A DNA stretch of 64,000 nucleotides, from positions 508,501 to 572,500 of the forward strand of contig JACCIC010000022.1 in NCBI GenBank assembly GCA_018907035.1, in the 5' to 3' direction. Shown here in pieces: positions 1 through 11,811 of this stretch. Both the position numbers and the translations under genes were made by a program. The notes under the pieces are model-generated. The model was not told where the DNA came from. It made no database searches and saw only the letters and a program-made list of their open reading frames with translations. The DNA is from Sycobia sp. Sy_11 (taxonomy: Eukaryota > Arthropoda > Insecta > Hymenoptera > Epichrysomallidae). Within the stretch, counting starts at the first letter, position 1, and each line of letters begins with the position of its first letter.

Positions 1-92
1 GGGAGAAACGAGCAATGGAGCAATGGAGGGGCACGGCGTGAGCGATATAAAAATCGTCGTTGACGGCGCATTACTGCTATACGTGTATGTAC

Positions 93-93
<1 letters not shown>

Positions 94-183
<90 letters not shown>
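94..183. repeat. (TA)n microsatellite, two blocks
   Basis: TA repeats at 94-130 and 138-183, separated by GTACGTG. Confidence 0.95.
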
Positions 184-186
<3 letters not shown>

Positions 187-416
187 TCGGTTCGGTAAAG
201 TCGAGATTATTTTCTCGCGAGGAATAGCGCATCGGCGTCGAGATGCCCCGTTAATTTGGGACAGGGGGAGAGGGAGGGTTCGACGGCTCTGTCTGCCTCG
301 CTTATAGAAATAATTGCACGGTGTCAACGTCAGCCTCTATATACCGACTCGTTATACGATCGCGTGGGTTTTTGACCTCTCCTTCTGAGCCCCCGCCACC
401 TCTCGTCTTCTCCTTT

Positions 417-418
<2 letters not shown>

Positions 419-466
<48 letters not shown>

Positions 467-487
467 CATACACACACACATATATAC

Positions 488-541
<54 letters not shown>
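419..541. repeat. Compound (TA)n/(CA)n microsatellite
   Basis: (TA)n 419-461, CATACACACACA interruptions, then (TA)n to 541. It produces long Tyr/Ile shadow ORFs on both strands. Confidence 0.95.
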
Positions 542-543
<2 letters not shown>

Positions 544-711
544 GCAGTCAATGAAGTTAAGGGTCGTAAGGGGAGTAAGTGTTGCCGAAGGGGAGCGAGC
601 GAGCGAGCGCGGAGTCTGTGTCGAAAGTGTCCGTGCCATCAGATCGATAGAATTTGGGCTGGAGGATACTGCGCGCCACGCTTCCTTCTTGTTTCTCTCG
701 GTCTATCTGTC

Positions 712-714
<3 letters not shown>

Positions 715-774
<60 letters not shown>
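715..774. repeat. (TC)n microsatellite
   Basis: About 30 uninterrupted TC units. Confidence 0.95.
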
Positions 775-781
<7 letters not shown>

Positions 782-1574
782 TCCTTCCACTTCGCGACAT
801 CAATACGGAGTGGGGCGCGATTTGTCGAAGAGGCTGCGTAGAGGGCAAAAATCTTAAATATCCCTAAGTATTACGTGTATACACGTATCTACAAACGCCG
901 GATTGTGCTGTTGCGTCTGCGTCGCGGATACACGCGGCTCCTCGCGCCCCGGGGAGTCTCGATCGAGGGGGCTCGCGAGGCTCGCGAGGCGCAGGTGCGC
1001 CTGCCGCCTGTCCCGGCGCACCCGCCGACGACATTAAACCCTCGAGCTTTTGCGCGCTTTCGCGCGGCACGGCCGTTCGGTTGCGCGAACGAGTTCTCTG
1101 ATAACATTACAAAATTCTTGGATCTCCAGGTCAGTTTTCTTTTATCATGCATATATAGATATCTAGAGCAGTACTAGGAACGAATTTGTTCAAGAGTGCC
1201 TACTTTGCCATATCGACGAGCCGGCAGAACTTAATCTCTAGCTCTGATGTTTATCAAGATGGGAAAGTTAGACTAATAATTCAATCGCTTTCGCAAGAGA
1301 CACGCGACACTTGTTAATTAAGCTCTTATAGCAGATATATAAACAGGCTTAACTACGGTATTGGTTACATGGTTAATACTGGAAAATGTTTTTCGAACCA
1401 GAAACAATATGATTTCTTCGAGGCTCTGTTGCATTATTTTGTGTACAGCCGCCCGAGCAACGAGTTGGCAAAAATTGAAAAATTTCTGGCTCATGCTTGT
1501 AACTGGCATTTTGAAGAATTGCCGCTACTGCCATTAGCACCAGTGGCAATACTCTTTACTTAGATTAATTTTAT

Positions 1575-1578
<4 letters not shown>

Positions 1579-1637
<59 letters not shown>

Positions 1638-1641
1638 TATA
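1579..1641. repeat. (TA)n microsatellite
   Basis: TA repeats with one GT interruption at 1619-1620. Confidence 0.9.
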
Positions 1642-1807
1642 ATATTCAATCACATAATATTTCATATAATGCAGATATAATTTTCTACAAATATATTCTA
1701 CAAATCTACAATTAATACTCTGATAATCAATTTTCACAATAGGATTTTTTTTATGTTATTTAACGTCATTCTATTTATGCTTCCAAATACCGCTGCTAAT
1801 CAGCGAC

Positions 1808-1949
1808 GGAGGTCTACGATGTGTTTGTAAACAAAGTACAAGTAAATTATTCCAGCCGTGCTTGTGTCAAACAGCCGATACCGCGATTCGAACTCGGATT
1901 ATCAAGTTACTAGTCCTTCGCTCTAGCGATCGAGCCATCGTAGACCTCC
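1808..1949 (-). mobile_element. 142-bp element with 14-bp terminal inverted repeats and an internal tRNA-like sequence
   Basis: GGAGGTCTACGATG at 1808-1821 is the exact reverse complement of 1936-1949. On the - strand the first ~75 nt from 1949 resemble a tRNA: a D-arm with a perfect GCTC/GAGC stem (GGCTCGATCGCTAGAGC) and a T-arm-like GAGTTCGAATC matching a pol III B box, with four of five T-stem pairs. The anticodon arm and acceptor closure are poor. It is likely a tRNA-derived SINE or MITE rather than a working tRNA. Confidence 0.6.
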
Positions 1950-2543
1950 ACAATAAGATTAAGTGTGTATTGTTTTTAGGGCTCTAGCGACTAGTTCGAA
2001 GCCAAAAAAAAATCATATAATGACTAGAACGTAAAATTATTTTACTTTTTTTATAAATTACGATGCATTTCAGGCATTTTGGACATTCTGGACAGTACTA
2101 TTGACACGTAAAGCATTCATACCATATTTACATTATCGTACATATGAAGACCAGAAGCGATCTAATAATTATGCTACGTTTAAATAATACTTTAGAAAAG
2201 TTACAAAGTACACTACGTTCATCAAGATTGTGGAAGCAATGAAAAAGGAAAAGACGAAAAAAACCCGAAAGAAAACGAAAAAAGCGGTCAGTAGACTTTT
2301 CCTAAATGAAACTTTAATACGAGCATTCATTATTTATAGACACCCCAAAGATCTGGAGGGCATGGTGAGACGTGTGCAACAAAAACGAGAGTTTATAGGA
2401 GAAGCGAAAGAAGGTTTAGAGATAGGATAGAGATGAGATGAACGGGAGAAAGAAGATAGAAAGAATAACAGAGAAGCGCGGAGAGGAGAAAGATGCTGTG
2501 GGTCGCTAAGCAACCCCCGTGGAATCGCGTGCATGGAAAAGAG

Positions 2544-2585
<42 letters not shown>

Positions 2586-5100
2586 GGAAAAAGGAGAGAA
2601 GACGAAAGAGGTGCAGCCACCCTCGGTCGCCACGACTACACTTCGGCTCCGTTCATGATTCTCTCTCTCTCTCTGCTTGCCGTATTACTGCTTTTCCAAT
2701 TTTGGGGTTCCATTACCAACACGCGCTCACGCACGCACGCAGCTCCCTGCCTCGCCGCGCGCCCTCGAATACTTACCTACATGCATTCAAACATACATAG
2801 AGCCGTTATCCCCGATATACTGGCCCGCCGGGGGCTCTATGAGCCCCCGCGTGCAGCGGAAGCAGTGGCAGCAGCGGCAGAAACAACAGCACCAACGACA
2901 GAGCGATATAGCCGCCAAAGCCGAAATATCGATTCTCGCGGATCGACCGCTCCCGACTTCATAGAATATATATATATATATATATATATTCACAACACCT
3001 CCGCCACGCTGGCGCTCGAATTCGTGTGCATATCTGCGTGTCTGGTCGCGTTTTTTCGTTTCGTCATTTTAGAAGCGCGTGTTTTTAATCTTTTTCTGTT
3101 TTCACTCTGCCGAACGATGCGACACCGTTACTCCGCTTTCGCGCTGAATTCTTATATTTCCCACGAATTTATTGTCCAATTTATTGATTCGGCCGCGTAC
3201 GATTCATTATACATGTGTGTAAAAATCTGTCAATGTTTTTTGCGTATGCAAAAAATGGACGAATATTCGACGCCGCGTCACCGGATCGAAACAAAAAATT
3301 AGCTTTCATTAGAGATTTTCGTGCCAGCTCGAGTATAAAGGGAGCAAAATGAAATTTTTAAACAAATTGAATTTAATCACGCCCTCGCTTAATTCCGCTA
3401 TTTGGCAGAGATCCACAATTTTCAGCTAGTCGGGTAAGGCAGTGCGTTAGGATCGTTTCTGAAATAATTAATTTAGATTATGAGCGCCGCTAAGTCCGTT
3501 AAATAATAATATTATTTCCGAAAGTGGATGTAGAATTTTCTCACTGTCAGTTTCTTTAAAAAATTCTATTATTCGGTCGATTAAAATTATTTCGCGCAAG
3601 ATACTTGCTCGCGAGATATCTTGCAAGATATCTTGCGCGCAAGATACGCGCAAGAAAATTGCTCGCCTATGTCTAGGTTTTATTTAAAAAAAAAATAAAT
3701 GTTTAATAACATTCTCATAAATGTTCTTAATACGTTGCTTCCGATCCTTAGATATATCCTTAGATTATATCCTTAGAAAGCGGAACCTATCAATATATTT
3801 ATTTCGGATAAAATACATAATCGAATTCGTACAATAATAAATAAAATCCCTCAGGATGTCCAGAAAATCTTCTTGAAATTTAGTAATTTAGGACTCAAGC
3901 TAATCAAAAGACTCTATTAATTTCAGATTTGAGATCAACGGAATACGTTTATCAGAAGCCAAACTGTAATCATACATTTATTGAAATGTAGTAGAATAAA
4001 AATTATTTCATAGTCGACTATAAACTATTGGAACACCATAAGCTGTACTGATGTGCCGATGTAAAACCCATCAGGCAATAACATATATATTGAAACACAA
4101 TCCAGTATAACATAAAGTATAGGTTGGATAGGCAATGCGGTGGAAAATTTTAAGCGATTTTCGGCGGATTATTGGTATATTTTTCAACAATATTGAACTG
4201 GAATTTTGGAATTGAAAATAGTGCTTATGTCGACTGTTGTAAACTAAGCTTACAAATATCTTCATCGGTCTTACAATCGTTATGTACGTACAATTAAGTA
4301 TGTATTATTATAATTATATTGTATTTTAGAATTACTTAATTATAAATATATTAAGTATTATTTTATAGGACAGTAAGAAGGATGAAAATATTTGCTAGGT
4401 TAGAATTTTGGAATTTCATCATTTCCTTTGATTAAAAAAAAAAGAAAATAATACGCCGATACGACTTGGATGGCGTTTTGTAAAAAGTTGCAAAAAACGA
4501 TCCTGGCTATCACTAAGCGATAGAAATTTTAAGAATTATCGAAATCGATTTCTTTTATCTTTTTCAAAATGCTGTTAAAATGGCAACCAAAACCGTACCG
4601 GAAAGTTTTTCTTAACACTCGTACTGGAGGGTTGTACTTTTAAATTTTCCGTTCGAAGTTGCTGAACAGAAAAATTACTTAAGCTCGCGAAGATCGCAAA
4701 GCATTTGCTAATAATTAGGTTTTAATGAAAACACGAACATAAATTACAAGTTCGCGTAATTTAAGCTTATACTTAATTTTAAAATCTTATGAAAGGGTGA
4801 AAGGATCGGGTAGAGAATTAAAGCTCTTCTAATAAAAATACAAGCCAGCCTCGATGTTCTCAAGATAAGTCATTTGATCTTTAAAATTGAGCATTTATTT
4901 AGCGCTGATTAGTTAAGCCCGACACTTTCGTTGACCAGTGTGTATATCCGTGAACACTTTGCTACGAAAGCGACAGCCCAAACCCTGAGAATTCGCTTCG
5001 ATAAATAAACTGGATGATAGCCGCGGAGTTGGAGGGGGGTAGTGATGCGCATATAATTTAAGGGGGGTAGGTAGGGTGGGATAATTAACGCTCGAATTAC
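1950..5100. other. Non-coding, mostly AT-rich
   Basis: Contains a (GA)n at 2549-2583, a short (TA)n near 2968-2990 and the palindrome cluster at 3590-3655. A long open frame at 2493-3302 is low-complexity at its start and lacks domains. From 3300 the sequence is AT-rich with no recognised feature. Confidence 0.6.
3590..3655. repeat. Cluster of GCAAGATATCTTGC palindromes
   Basis: The stretch is built from repeated GCAAGATA / ATCTTGC units. 3614-3633 is a perfect 20-bp palindrome (AGATATCTTGCAAGATATCT), followed by CTTGCGCGCAAG at about 3632-3643 and CGCGCAAG again at 3647-3654. It could be a cruciform-forming remnant of a transposon end. Confidence 0.6.
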
Positions 5101-5369
5101 ACGGCACAGAGGTGGGCCGTCTCTCTGATACATACGTATTTATTCGCATATAATAGAAAATCACAGGTACGTATGATTTCCCATTACAAGTGGGATGAGG
5201 GCGAATTGCACCGCGACCGCGTGGTCTCCGTCGAAATTTGGCAACGCCGAACAACGATGCCAAAGAGGCTGAGAGGGGGGAGGGACGGGGGATTCGGGGA
5301 AAGAGGTATATACATTTGGCAGCTCAGTATATATTTGTTTCAGAGGGGGGATGAAAATCCATTGAGGCA

Positions 5370-5372
<3 letters not shown>

Positions 5373-5420
<48 letters not shown>

Positions 5421-5427
5421 TATATAC
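5373..5427. repeat. (TA)n microsatellite
   Basis: TA repeats with a single CA interruption near 5414; a second short (TA)n lies at 5710-5740. Confidence 0.9.
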
Positions 5428-5429
5428 TC

Positions 5430-5708
5430 GGGCCGTATATACCCGGCGACGAACTGTCTAGCGCTTCTTCCCGGCTGACGGCGGACACCGACTCCCGGGA
5501 GAGCGTCAGGGGAAGCGGGCAGCGGCAGCGAAGGGAGGGGTTCGGGAGCGAGCAAATTTTCGAATCAGCTGCGTGCGTGTGGAGCTGAACCGCGGCAACT
5601 CTCTGCCTCTCTCTCTCTCTCTTTCTCCCTATCTATCTATCTCTTTATCTCTCTACCTCTCATCCTCTCTTTTCTTCTTCTTCTCTCTCTCTCTCTCTCT
5701 GAGTTGTG

Positions 5709-5742
<34 letters not shown>

Positions 5743-5960
5743 TTACAGATGCCTGCTCGGGTCACGGAGCGGGCGGAGCTGTAGAACGACATCGTTCCTG
5801 AAAGCTTAAGGTGCGCGCGAGCGCGCAAGCTCAAAGGTCTCACGCTGGGATTTCTTGATTCCGGCGGATGTATCGTTGGACGCGCGCGCAGGAATTGCGA
5901 CTGATAATAAGAGACGAGCTCGTCTCTTGTTTTCCCAGAGGAAGTGGATCCACGATGAAC
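5430..5960. other. GC-rich island without recognised gene
   Basis: A sharp rise in GC and CpG over the AT-rich background, interrupted by TC-rich and TA-rich tracts. It could be a promoter, a non-coding exon or an enhancer. No conserved protein motif in any frame. Confidence 0.4.
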
Positions 5961-6556
5961 TTACTTAGCTCTTGTAATAGCGTCGATGCTTGGGCGACAT
6001 CCTCTGCTGCGCTCGGAAATAAAAATATTTCAGCGGAATTTCTATCTCTCCGGCGTGCGTGCGCATGGCGAAGGCGGAAAGATGTTCGCTTTTGTTCAGG
6101 AAAAATGTTTAAATAGGGAAGAACAAAATTCGATGTCCATCGCCCACAATTGTACTGTACTAGCGATACGTTCGGTATAAGGGTATAAAGTATCAGAATC
6201 TTTTATCATCTCGTCGTTGTCAATTCATTTGTCTCGTCTCCGATAGTTTTCCACTCTGCAAAAAATATAAGTTTCAATTACATGACTTTTACCATAAGAG
6301 ACGAACGAAAATTGCTCTCAATTGTAATTTTATAATTCTCAATTATAATATTAAGGCATTTATTTAAATATTCATAAAATATACAAGTTTTCTGAAAAAA
6401 TAAAAAAATCAAATGGATAACTGAGACTTAAATTGATACGAGGATATGTAATTAAATACAATACATTACTGACAAGTAATTTTCAATACAAGTTATATAA
6501 TTATATTAAAACTTTTCATATCTATTTTCCTACTAATTATTCTTTTGTATCGTGAT

Positions 6557-6616
<60 letters not shown>

Positions 6617-7440
6617 CTTATATACATATACCCCTTTCACCCTAACTCTCCGCTTTCTTCCACCTGCGACTTGAATCGCCGCAAAAAATAACAAAGGCGC
6701 ACCTACAGAAGGCTTACTCGCGCCGTTGCACCGGGATCACTGCATCTTGGCGCCTCCCTTCTCGGTCCCTTTTCGTCCTTTGTACACGTAGCCGTAAGTC
6801 ACCCGACGCGCCCGTCACGCAGGTGCTCGACGATCTGGACTTATGCGACGACTATTTAGTTATCATCATCCATCCAAACTGAAATCACATTGTTTTTTTG
6901 GAGATATTTAAATGTGAAGGGCGTTAGAAAAGAAACATGTCATTGCATTTTATTCGATATATATATATATAAGAAACCATTTTATTTTGATGATTTATTT
7001 ATTTTGATTTTGATCTTATTTCGGGATTTTATTTGTCACATATTTATTTAGGAATAAATTTGAGAATGATTTTATCAATTATCAAAATAATGCCTTTAAT
7101 GACATTCCATTGTTCAGCCATAAATATTTGTAATTTATATTTTAAATCGAGCTTTTTAAAAAGAAGCAAAACGATAGTACAATCGTTCTTACTAAATTAA
7201 AGGAAATTCGAAGAAGAAGCAAATCGAGAGAAAATTTCTATGTATACGACACTAACGATCTCCCGCACAGTAAAATACGAAGTGGATATGTGCACGTATA
7301 CGTATGTGTAAGAAAAGACGCAAAAAAAAAAGACACGTAATTCTTTCCTCCGTGATTAGAAGTCCTTGGAGAACGCCGTAGAGCCCGGTCCTCTACGTAC
7401 TTGTGCAAAAAAAGGCCACCATAATTTCCTATTTTCTCTT
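5960..7440. other. Non-coding, AT-rich with a short GC-rich patch
   Basis: A (TA)n at 6559-6612 is followed by a GC-rich patch at about 6640-6850. The rest is AT-rich with nothing recognised. Confidence 0.5.
6559..6612. repeat. (TA)n microsatellite
   Basis: About 27 TA units. Confidence 0.95.
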
Positions 7441-7644
7441 TATGCACTTTCTTAATTTTCCTCCTTTACCCAGTCTCTCTCTTCTCCTCTCTCTCCCTCT
7501 CTCCCTCTTCCTCTCTCCACTTTCCCGTCTAACCCACCCCTCGCTTCGCCCTCTATAACTCCCCGGGGTAGCGCCGCAGCCTCGCCGCGGCTTTGGCGAT
7601 AAGCACCACGCCACCCGGTGCGGGAGAGGCACAGAGCTAGAACG

Positions 7645-7677
<33 letters not shown>

Positions 7678-8400
7678 CGAGAGAGGCGGAGGGAGGAGTG
7701 AGAGTGAGCACGCGCAGATCGATGGAGCAGTGACGTCACGGGGCGCGGAAGCTGCGCGTCTCCATGGTGACCGCCAACGGACCCGGCCGTTTTCCCGCGG
7801 CACTTTCTCCCTTGCTCCCACTGATGCTGCCGCGCGGCTATGGAGCGGTGCGGGCTCCGCGCTTCCACCTCGCCACTTCGTCTCTCTGTCTCTCTCTCTC
7901 TCTCTCTCGCTCGTACTCTTTCGTGCCCTTCGTTGGCTCTGCTGAACGCCTACCGCTACGTGCAGTAGACAGCTCCACTCCCCCCCCCCCATGTTCCTCC
8001 CTCGCCAATCCTGCGACACGCGCGTATGCGTGCGCGTAACTGTACGAGCGCAGGGGATGAAGTTTTATTAAATTTTACTTCCGCTTGCCTCTCCTGGCCT
8101 CTCTCTTTCTCGCGCGTCTTCCCCTCTTCTCGCCGTCCGTTCCGCCGCTGCGCGACTCCCGCGCGCTAGAGAGACTCTTTTTCGTAACGGCGAACGACTC
8201 GACGAAACGCCCTTATAAGAAGAAAGAAACAAAAGGAGAGGAGATTGTCTCGTTTGCTCTCGCGTCTTCGATTTGCTCGCTACTGTCTGTGCCCGGATAC
8301 GCTGCCCTGACCTGTGTACTCCTCGTTTCGTTATTTCGCGTTCAGAAAAACAGCAACCGAAAGGACAAGAAGCTTGAATTTTCCTTGTTATCGCGATGAT
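7440..8400. other. GC-rich island with TC/GA tracts, no recognised gene
   Basis: Nearly 1 kb of GC-rich, CpG-containing sequence with pyrimidine-rich flanks at 7450-7540, 7640-7690 and 7880-7920. TGACGTCACG at about 7731-7740 is a perfect CRE-like palindrome (TGACGTCA). Long open frames on both strands are repeat-inflated. It is the most promoter-like island of the left half. Confidence 0.4.
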
Positions 8401-9091
8401 GCTCGCCTACTCGGAGCACTGATTTTCATCCAATGAATCAAGAAGAAAACTTCGTTTGCTTTGTGTTTGTTAGATTTTTCATCTCTCAGCTGCATTTCGT
8501 ACAAATTTTTAACAAATTTGAAATTTGAAGTATTAAAATCATTTGAAAAAAGTGTAGTTAGATTCAGATTTCAGCTACGCGTTCAAATCGTGAGACAGAA
8601 AATCGCGTTTATTTTATGATTTATATGGGCGTGATAAAATTGTATGGATATGTATAAGTAATTTAAAAAAAATCAACGTCTTCTTCTGCAACCAATTTAT
8701 TAAAAATGAAAAGTTTACATTAAAAGTCCATCGCGAACTGAAGAGACGCTTACGTATATATAACCAATTCTTTCAAAACTTTTCTGCTGATTTAATACAT
8801 GTAATTATATATTCAATATTCACTCAGCACAGCAGAAACTTTTCAGTTACACTTTTTCACTTATTTAATGGAGCATGTACTAACTTGGAATGAAAGGTCC
8901 TTTTTTTATTTTTTTTTACACCAAGTTAAAATCGGATAAAGAGAGAGAGAGCAGTATATGTACCAAGAGCTTTCAGTCCTTTTCGAGAAGTTGCGCGCCT
9001 CAAACACCCAAGGGGAAAACTATATATATAATATCTTTACCTAAATGCGAAACGCGCTCTACTTTCTCTTCTTTTATTCGGCAGCGTGCGT

Positions 9092-9094
<3 letters not shown>

Positions 9095-9145
<51 letters not shown>
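9095..9145. repeat. (TA)n microsatellite
   Basis: About 25 AT units, uninterrupted. Confidence 0.95.
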
Positions 9146-9148
<3 letters not shown>

Positions 9149-9700
9149 TACGTCAGCGATACGAAGAGAGAAAAAGAAGAACCGAGAGTAGCATCGTGGG
9201 GCGCGCGCGTGCGTCGGCTATCCGATGAACCCCTTAGACGAACCTCCTTCCCTAGACGCTCGTCTTAGGAACGCGGCATGGGCGTCGCGCGAAAGATCCT
9301 TAGATATCGATAAGGAGCGAGGTCGTCGCATATAATCGCTTTTAATGCGGGCGTTAATCTTGGACGAATAAGCTTCGAGATTTTTCTCGTCCCGGCCCCC
9401 TCCTGCCCACCCCACCCGTACGACGGCTTTAAACCCGGGGCGATGGAAAACGAGAGAGACGTTCAGGGACGTATAGAAAGTCTAGGGGACAGAAGAATTT
9501 ACAAAAAGAAAGAATTCGAGACTTACGCGTTGATTCCGTTCTCTAACCGTCCCTAGAACTATGAGAGGTGACGGAGTGCAAGCTTCAACCGAATGCATCT
9601 TGGTAACTTCAACAGTGCTGTGAGCAGCGAATGCCTTTGCCAGGCCTTTGCCTTCCGTGCGGATAAACTTTAACCCATCCTAGGCCATTTCAATCTTTTT

Positions 9701-9703
<3 letters not shown>

Positions 9704-9757
<54 letters not shown>
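9704..9757. repeat. (TC)n microsatellite
   Basis: About 27 TC units. Confidence 0.95.
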
Positions 9758-9760
<3 letters not shown>

Positions 9761-11233
9761 TCCCCTTGACTTCGCTCATAAGCCCGGGATCTAAGTTACG
9801 CCACAGAAGCTCCCGACTGAGGGGCTGTGGTTAGTTTCCATCAAGAGATCCCTCTCGCTCAATAGTTTCAAAGACGTTGGTGCACTTTTATTATAAAATG
9901 CCGAGAAAATAATAGAATATTTTGAGCAAGAAATTATATTGATAAAATAGTTTCCGTGAATATAAAATAAATGCTTATAAACTTTATATAGATCATTAAT
10001 AATCATTAATCGGCTCTAATCGGCATTCTCGGACTTAAAAGAAGAATAAATATCGTAAAAGAGTAGACCGCGATATTGGGATCAGGAATTCGGTCCAAAT
10101 TAAGCGAGATGTTGAAAGGTTATTATTATCTTGAAAATGAGATCTATAATATCCAAAGACATAAACTTTTCCATTCCCAAGATGTGATACTTTTTTACTT
10201 ATAAATTCCCACTTTCCTGCATTGAAATTAAATATGCAGTAAAGTCTTACTTTGACGCTGGATTCGATTCTATATTTCTAACAATTCAAACAAAGAAATT
10301 CTAATCAACCTGAATTTCAAAGTTGTACTACTTGTTAGCTATTACCAATTCAAGTTTCGCTCAATTGTAAATAAGTTTTATAGTTACAAGGTAATCACTC
10401 GTTAATTCAGCCAAATTTCATTAGGATTTATTTCCTTAAAATGTTTCGTTTTCGATCGACTCCATTACCTCGTTCAGTGTGGAGCAGTCACGGCATCCAT
10501 ACGTCCCGCGCCGTATGTTTCGCTCCCTAGATGGGAACATTCAATACAATCACAAATACTTGACTTCTGTATAATTAGTTTAGTTCCGCAATCACACGAA
10601 ATTAATTTGTGGCTTGACGTTATTTAATGACGTAAAGTCCATTCCGATTTGCTGTAAATGGATATTAGGTAGGAGTAAACAATGGTATGCGAGTTCGTAA
10701 GCTTGGGAATACGTTACATGTCGAAAATATAAATTAATCGAAACGTAACTTATTATCGCTATGAAAGTAATCAATGTCTTCATTCGTGAATTTCGCAGTT
10801 GCCTACCAAGAATGGAACTGCATTATGGAATATATCCTGAGGGCAAAGCGATAAACACTGTGTATAAATTGAAATTATGGAACCGAATGAAAATGCCGTG
10901 ATACAAAGACGGGGAGGAAAGGAGCCAAAAGGAAAGATCGAAAAGAGCAACTGTCCCGAACATTTGGCTCCCGGTATCAGTCACCGCGCGTATATAGGTA
11001 TACGAGTTCGTTAAGCTCCCCGGGTCAGTTGGCAGAAGCATTTGTATCCGAGCGTTTTATCGTCGAAACGGCACGCCCGCGCCGCGGACCGTTATGTAAG
11101 CGCGCGAGCGGGATCCATCGTTGGTGCATTTGGTGCGATACCGTCCATATGTTATAGCATTAACCTTTGAAAAAAGCGGGCGAGCGCGAGAGAGAGAGAG
11201 AGAAGGACAGACTCCAGCGCGTGTGAATATATA

Positions 11234-11240
<7 letters not shown>

Positions 11241-11275
<35 letters not shown>

Positions 11276-11282
11276 CGTGTGT
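11241..11282. repeat. (GT)n microsatellite
   Basis: GT repeats passing into GCGTGCGTGT at the right end. A separate (TC)n lies at 11617-11652. Confidence 0.9.
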
Positions 11283-11606
11283 ACCTGAACAAAATCGATA
11301 GGAGTGTCTGTCACCTTCTTCCCTTCCTCTTTTTCTCCCGGGGCGCGCGCGTTTATTATCGGCTGCATGGGAAAAAGCATGCGGGCGCGGGACTCCACCC
11401 TCCCCCCCCGATGAACAAAAGGCCACTCTCTCCTAGCAATCGGGCGAGCTGGGCATCAGCGCCGCTGCCTCCTCCACCCCTCTGCCGCTGAGCCAACCCC
11501 ACCTCTTGCCCAGCGCTCTCTTTTGCCCGGGGCGTCATCAATTAAAGTTTCGGGCCTCGAAATGATGCTTCCATCTCTCTCCTCATCGGCTGCTGCCCGC
11601 TCCCTT

Positions 11607-11655
<49 letters not shown>

Positions 11656-11667
11656 CGCTCGCAACGG

Positions 11668-11675
11668 TATAAAAG
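11668..11675 (+). promoter_or_regulatory. TATA-box-like motif in a GC-rich island
   Basis: CAACGGTATAAAAGCGGTTG is a textbook TATAAAAG flanked by G/C, in a GC-rich island and just after a (TC)n tract that could act like GAGA sites. No downstream gene was recognised. It is a possible promoter of a non-coding RNA or an unrecognised 5' exon. Confidence 0.25.
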
Positions 11676-11779
11676 CGGTTGCAGAGCAGCGGCTGCATCC
11701 TCGTCCATCGACCCCCTCCCCCTCCCCTTCGCTACCAGCTCTTCGATCCCCCCATTTTCTCCAACTCCCATCATACTGC

Positions 11780-11811
<32 letters not shown>

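Larger units (their letters stand above)
1..1807. other. Non-coding: microsatellites and a small GC-rich patch
   Basis: Apart from the listed repeats, there is a GC-rich patch at about 880-1090 and AT-rich unique sequence from 1100. The open stretch 1369-1563 shows no recognisable domain. No gene supported. Confidence 0.6.
8400..11040. other. Non-coding, AT-rich with two repeats
   Basis: Holds (TA)n at 9095-9145 and (TC)n at 9704-9757. A mid-GC stretch lies between them at about 9150-9700. Nothing recognised in 9800-11040. Confidence 0.5.

Noticed and set aside
302..639. Several overlapping 65-77-codon open frames of alternating Tyr/Ile on both strands
   Set aside because: They are translations of (TA)n and (CA)n repeats; the same pattern recurs at every TA tract in the window.
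1875..1949. A functional tRNA gene
   Set aside because: D-arm and B box are recognisable, but the anticodon arm and acceptor stem do not close and one T-stem pair is broken. Treated as tRNA-derived repeat.
2493..3302. 269-codon + strand open frame
   Set aside because: It starts in a (GA)n Arg/Glu run and crosses a (TA)n. It has no domain, no splice context and unremarkable codon use, so likely chance.
4071..4265. 65-codon - strand frame resembling a gene fragment
   Set aside because: No conserved motif and no splice context; AT-rich sequence around it.
7429..8019. 196-codon - strand open frame
   Set aside because: Built largely from Ser-Leu and Arg-Glu runs encoded by TC/GA tracts within a GC-rich island.
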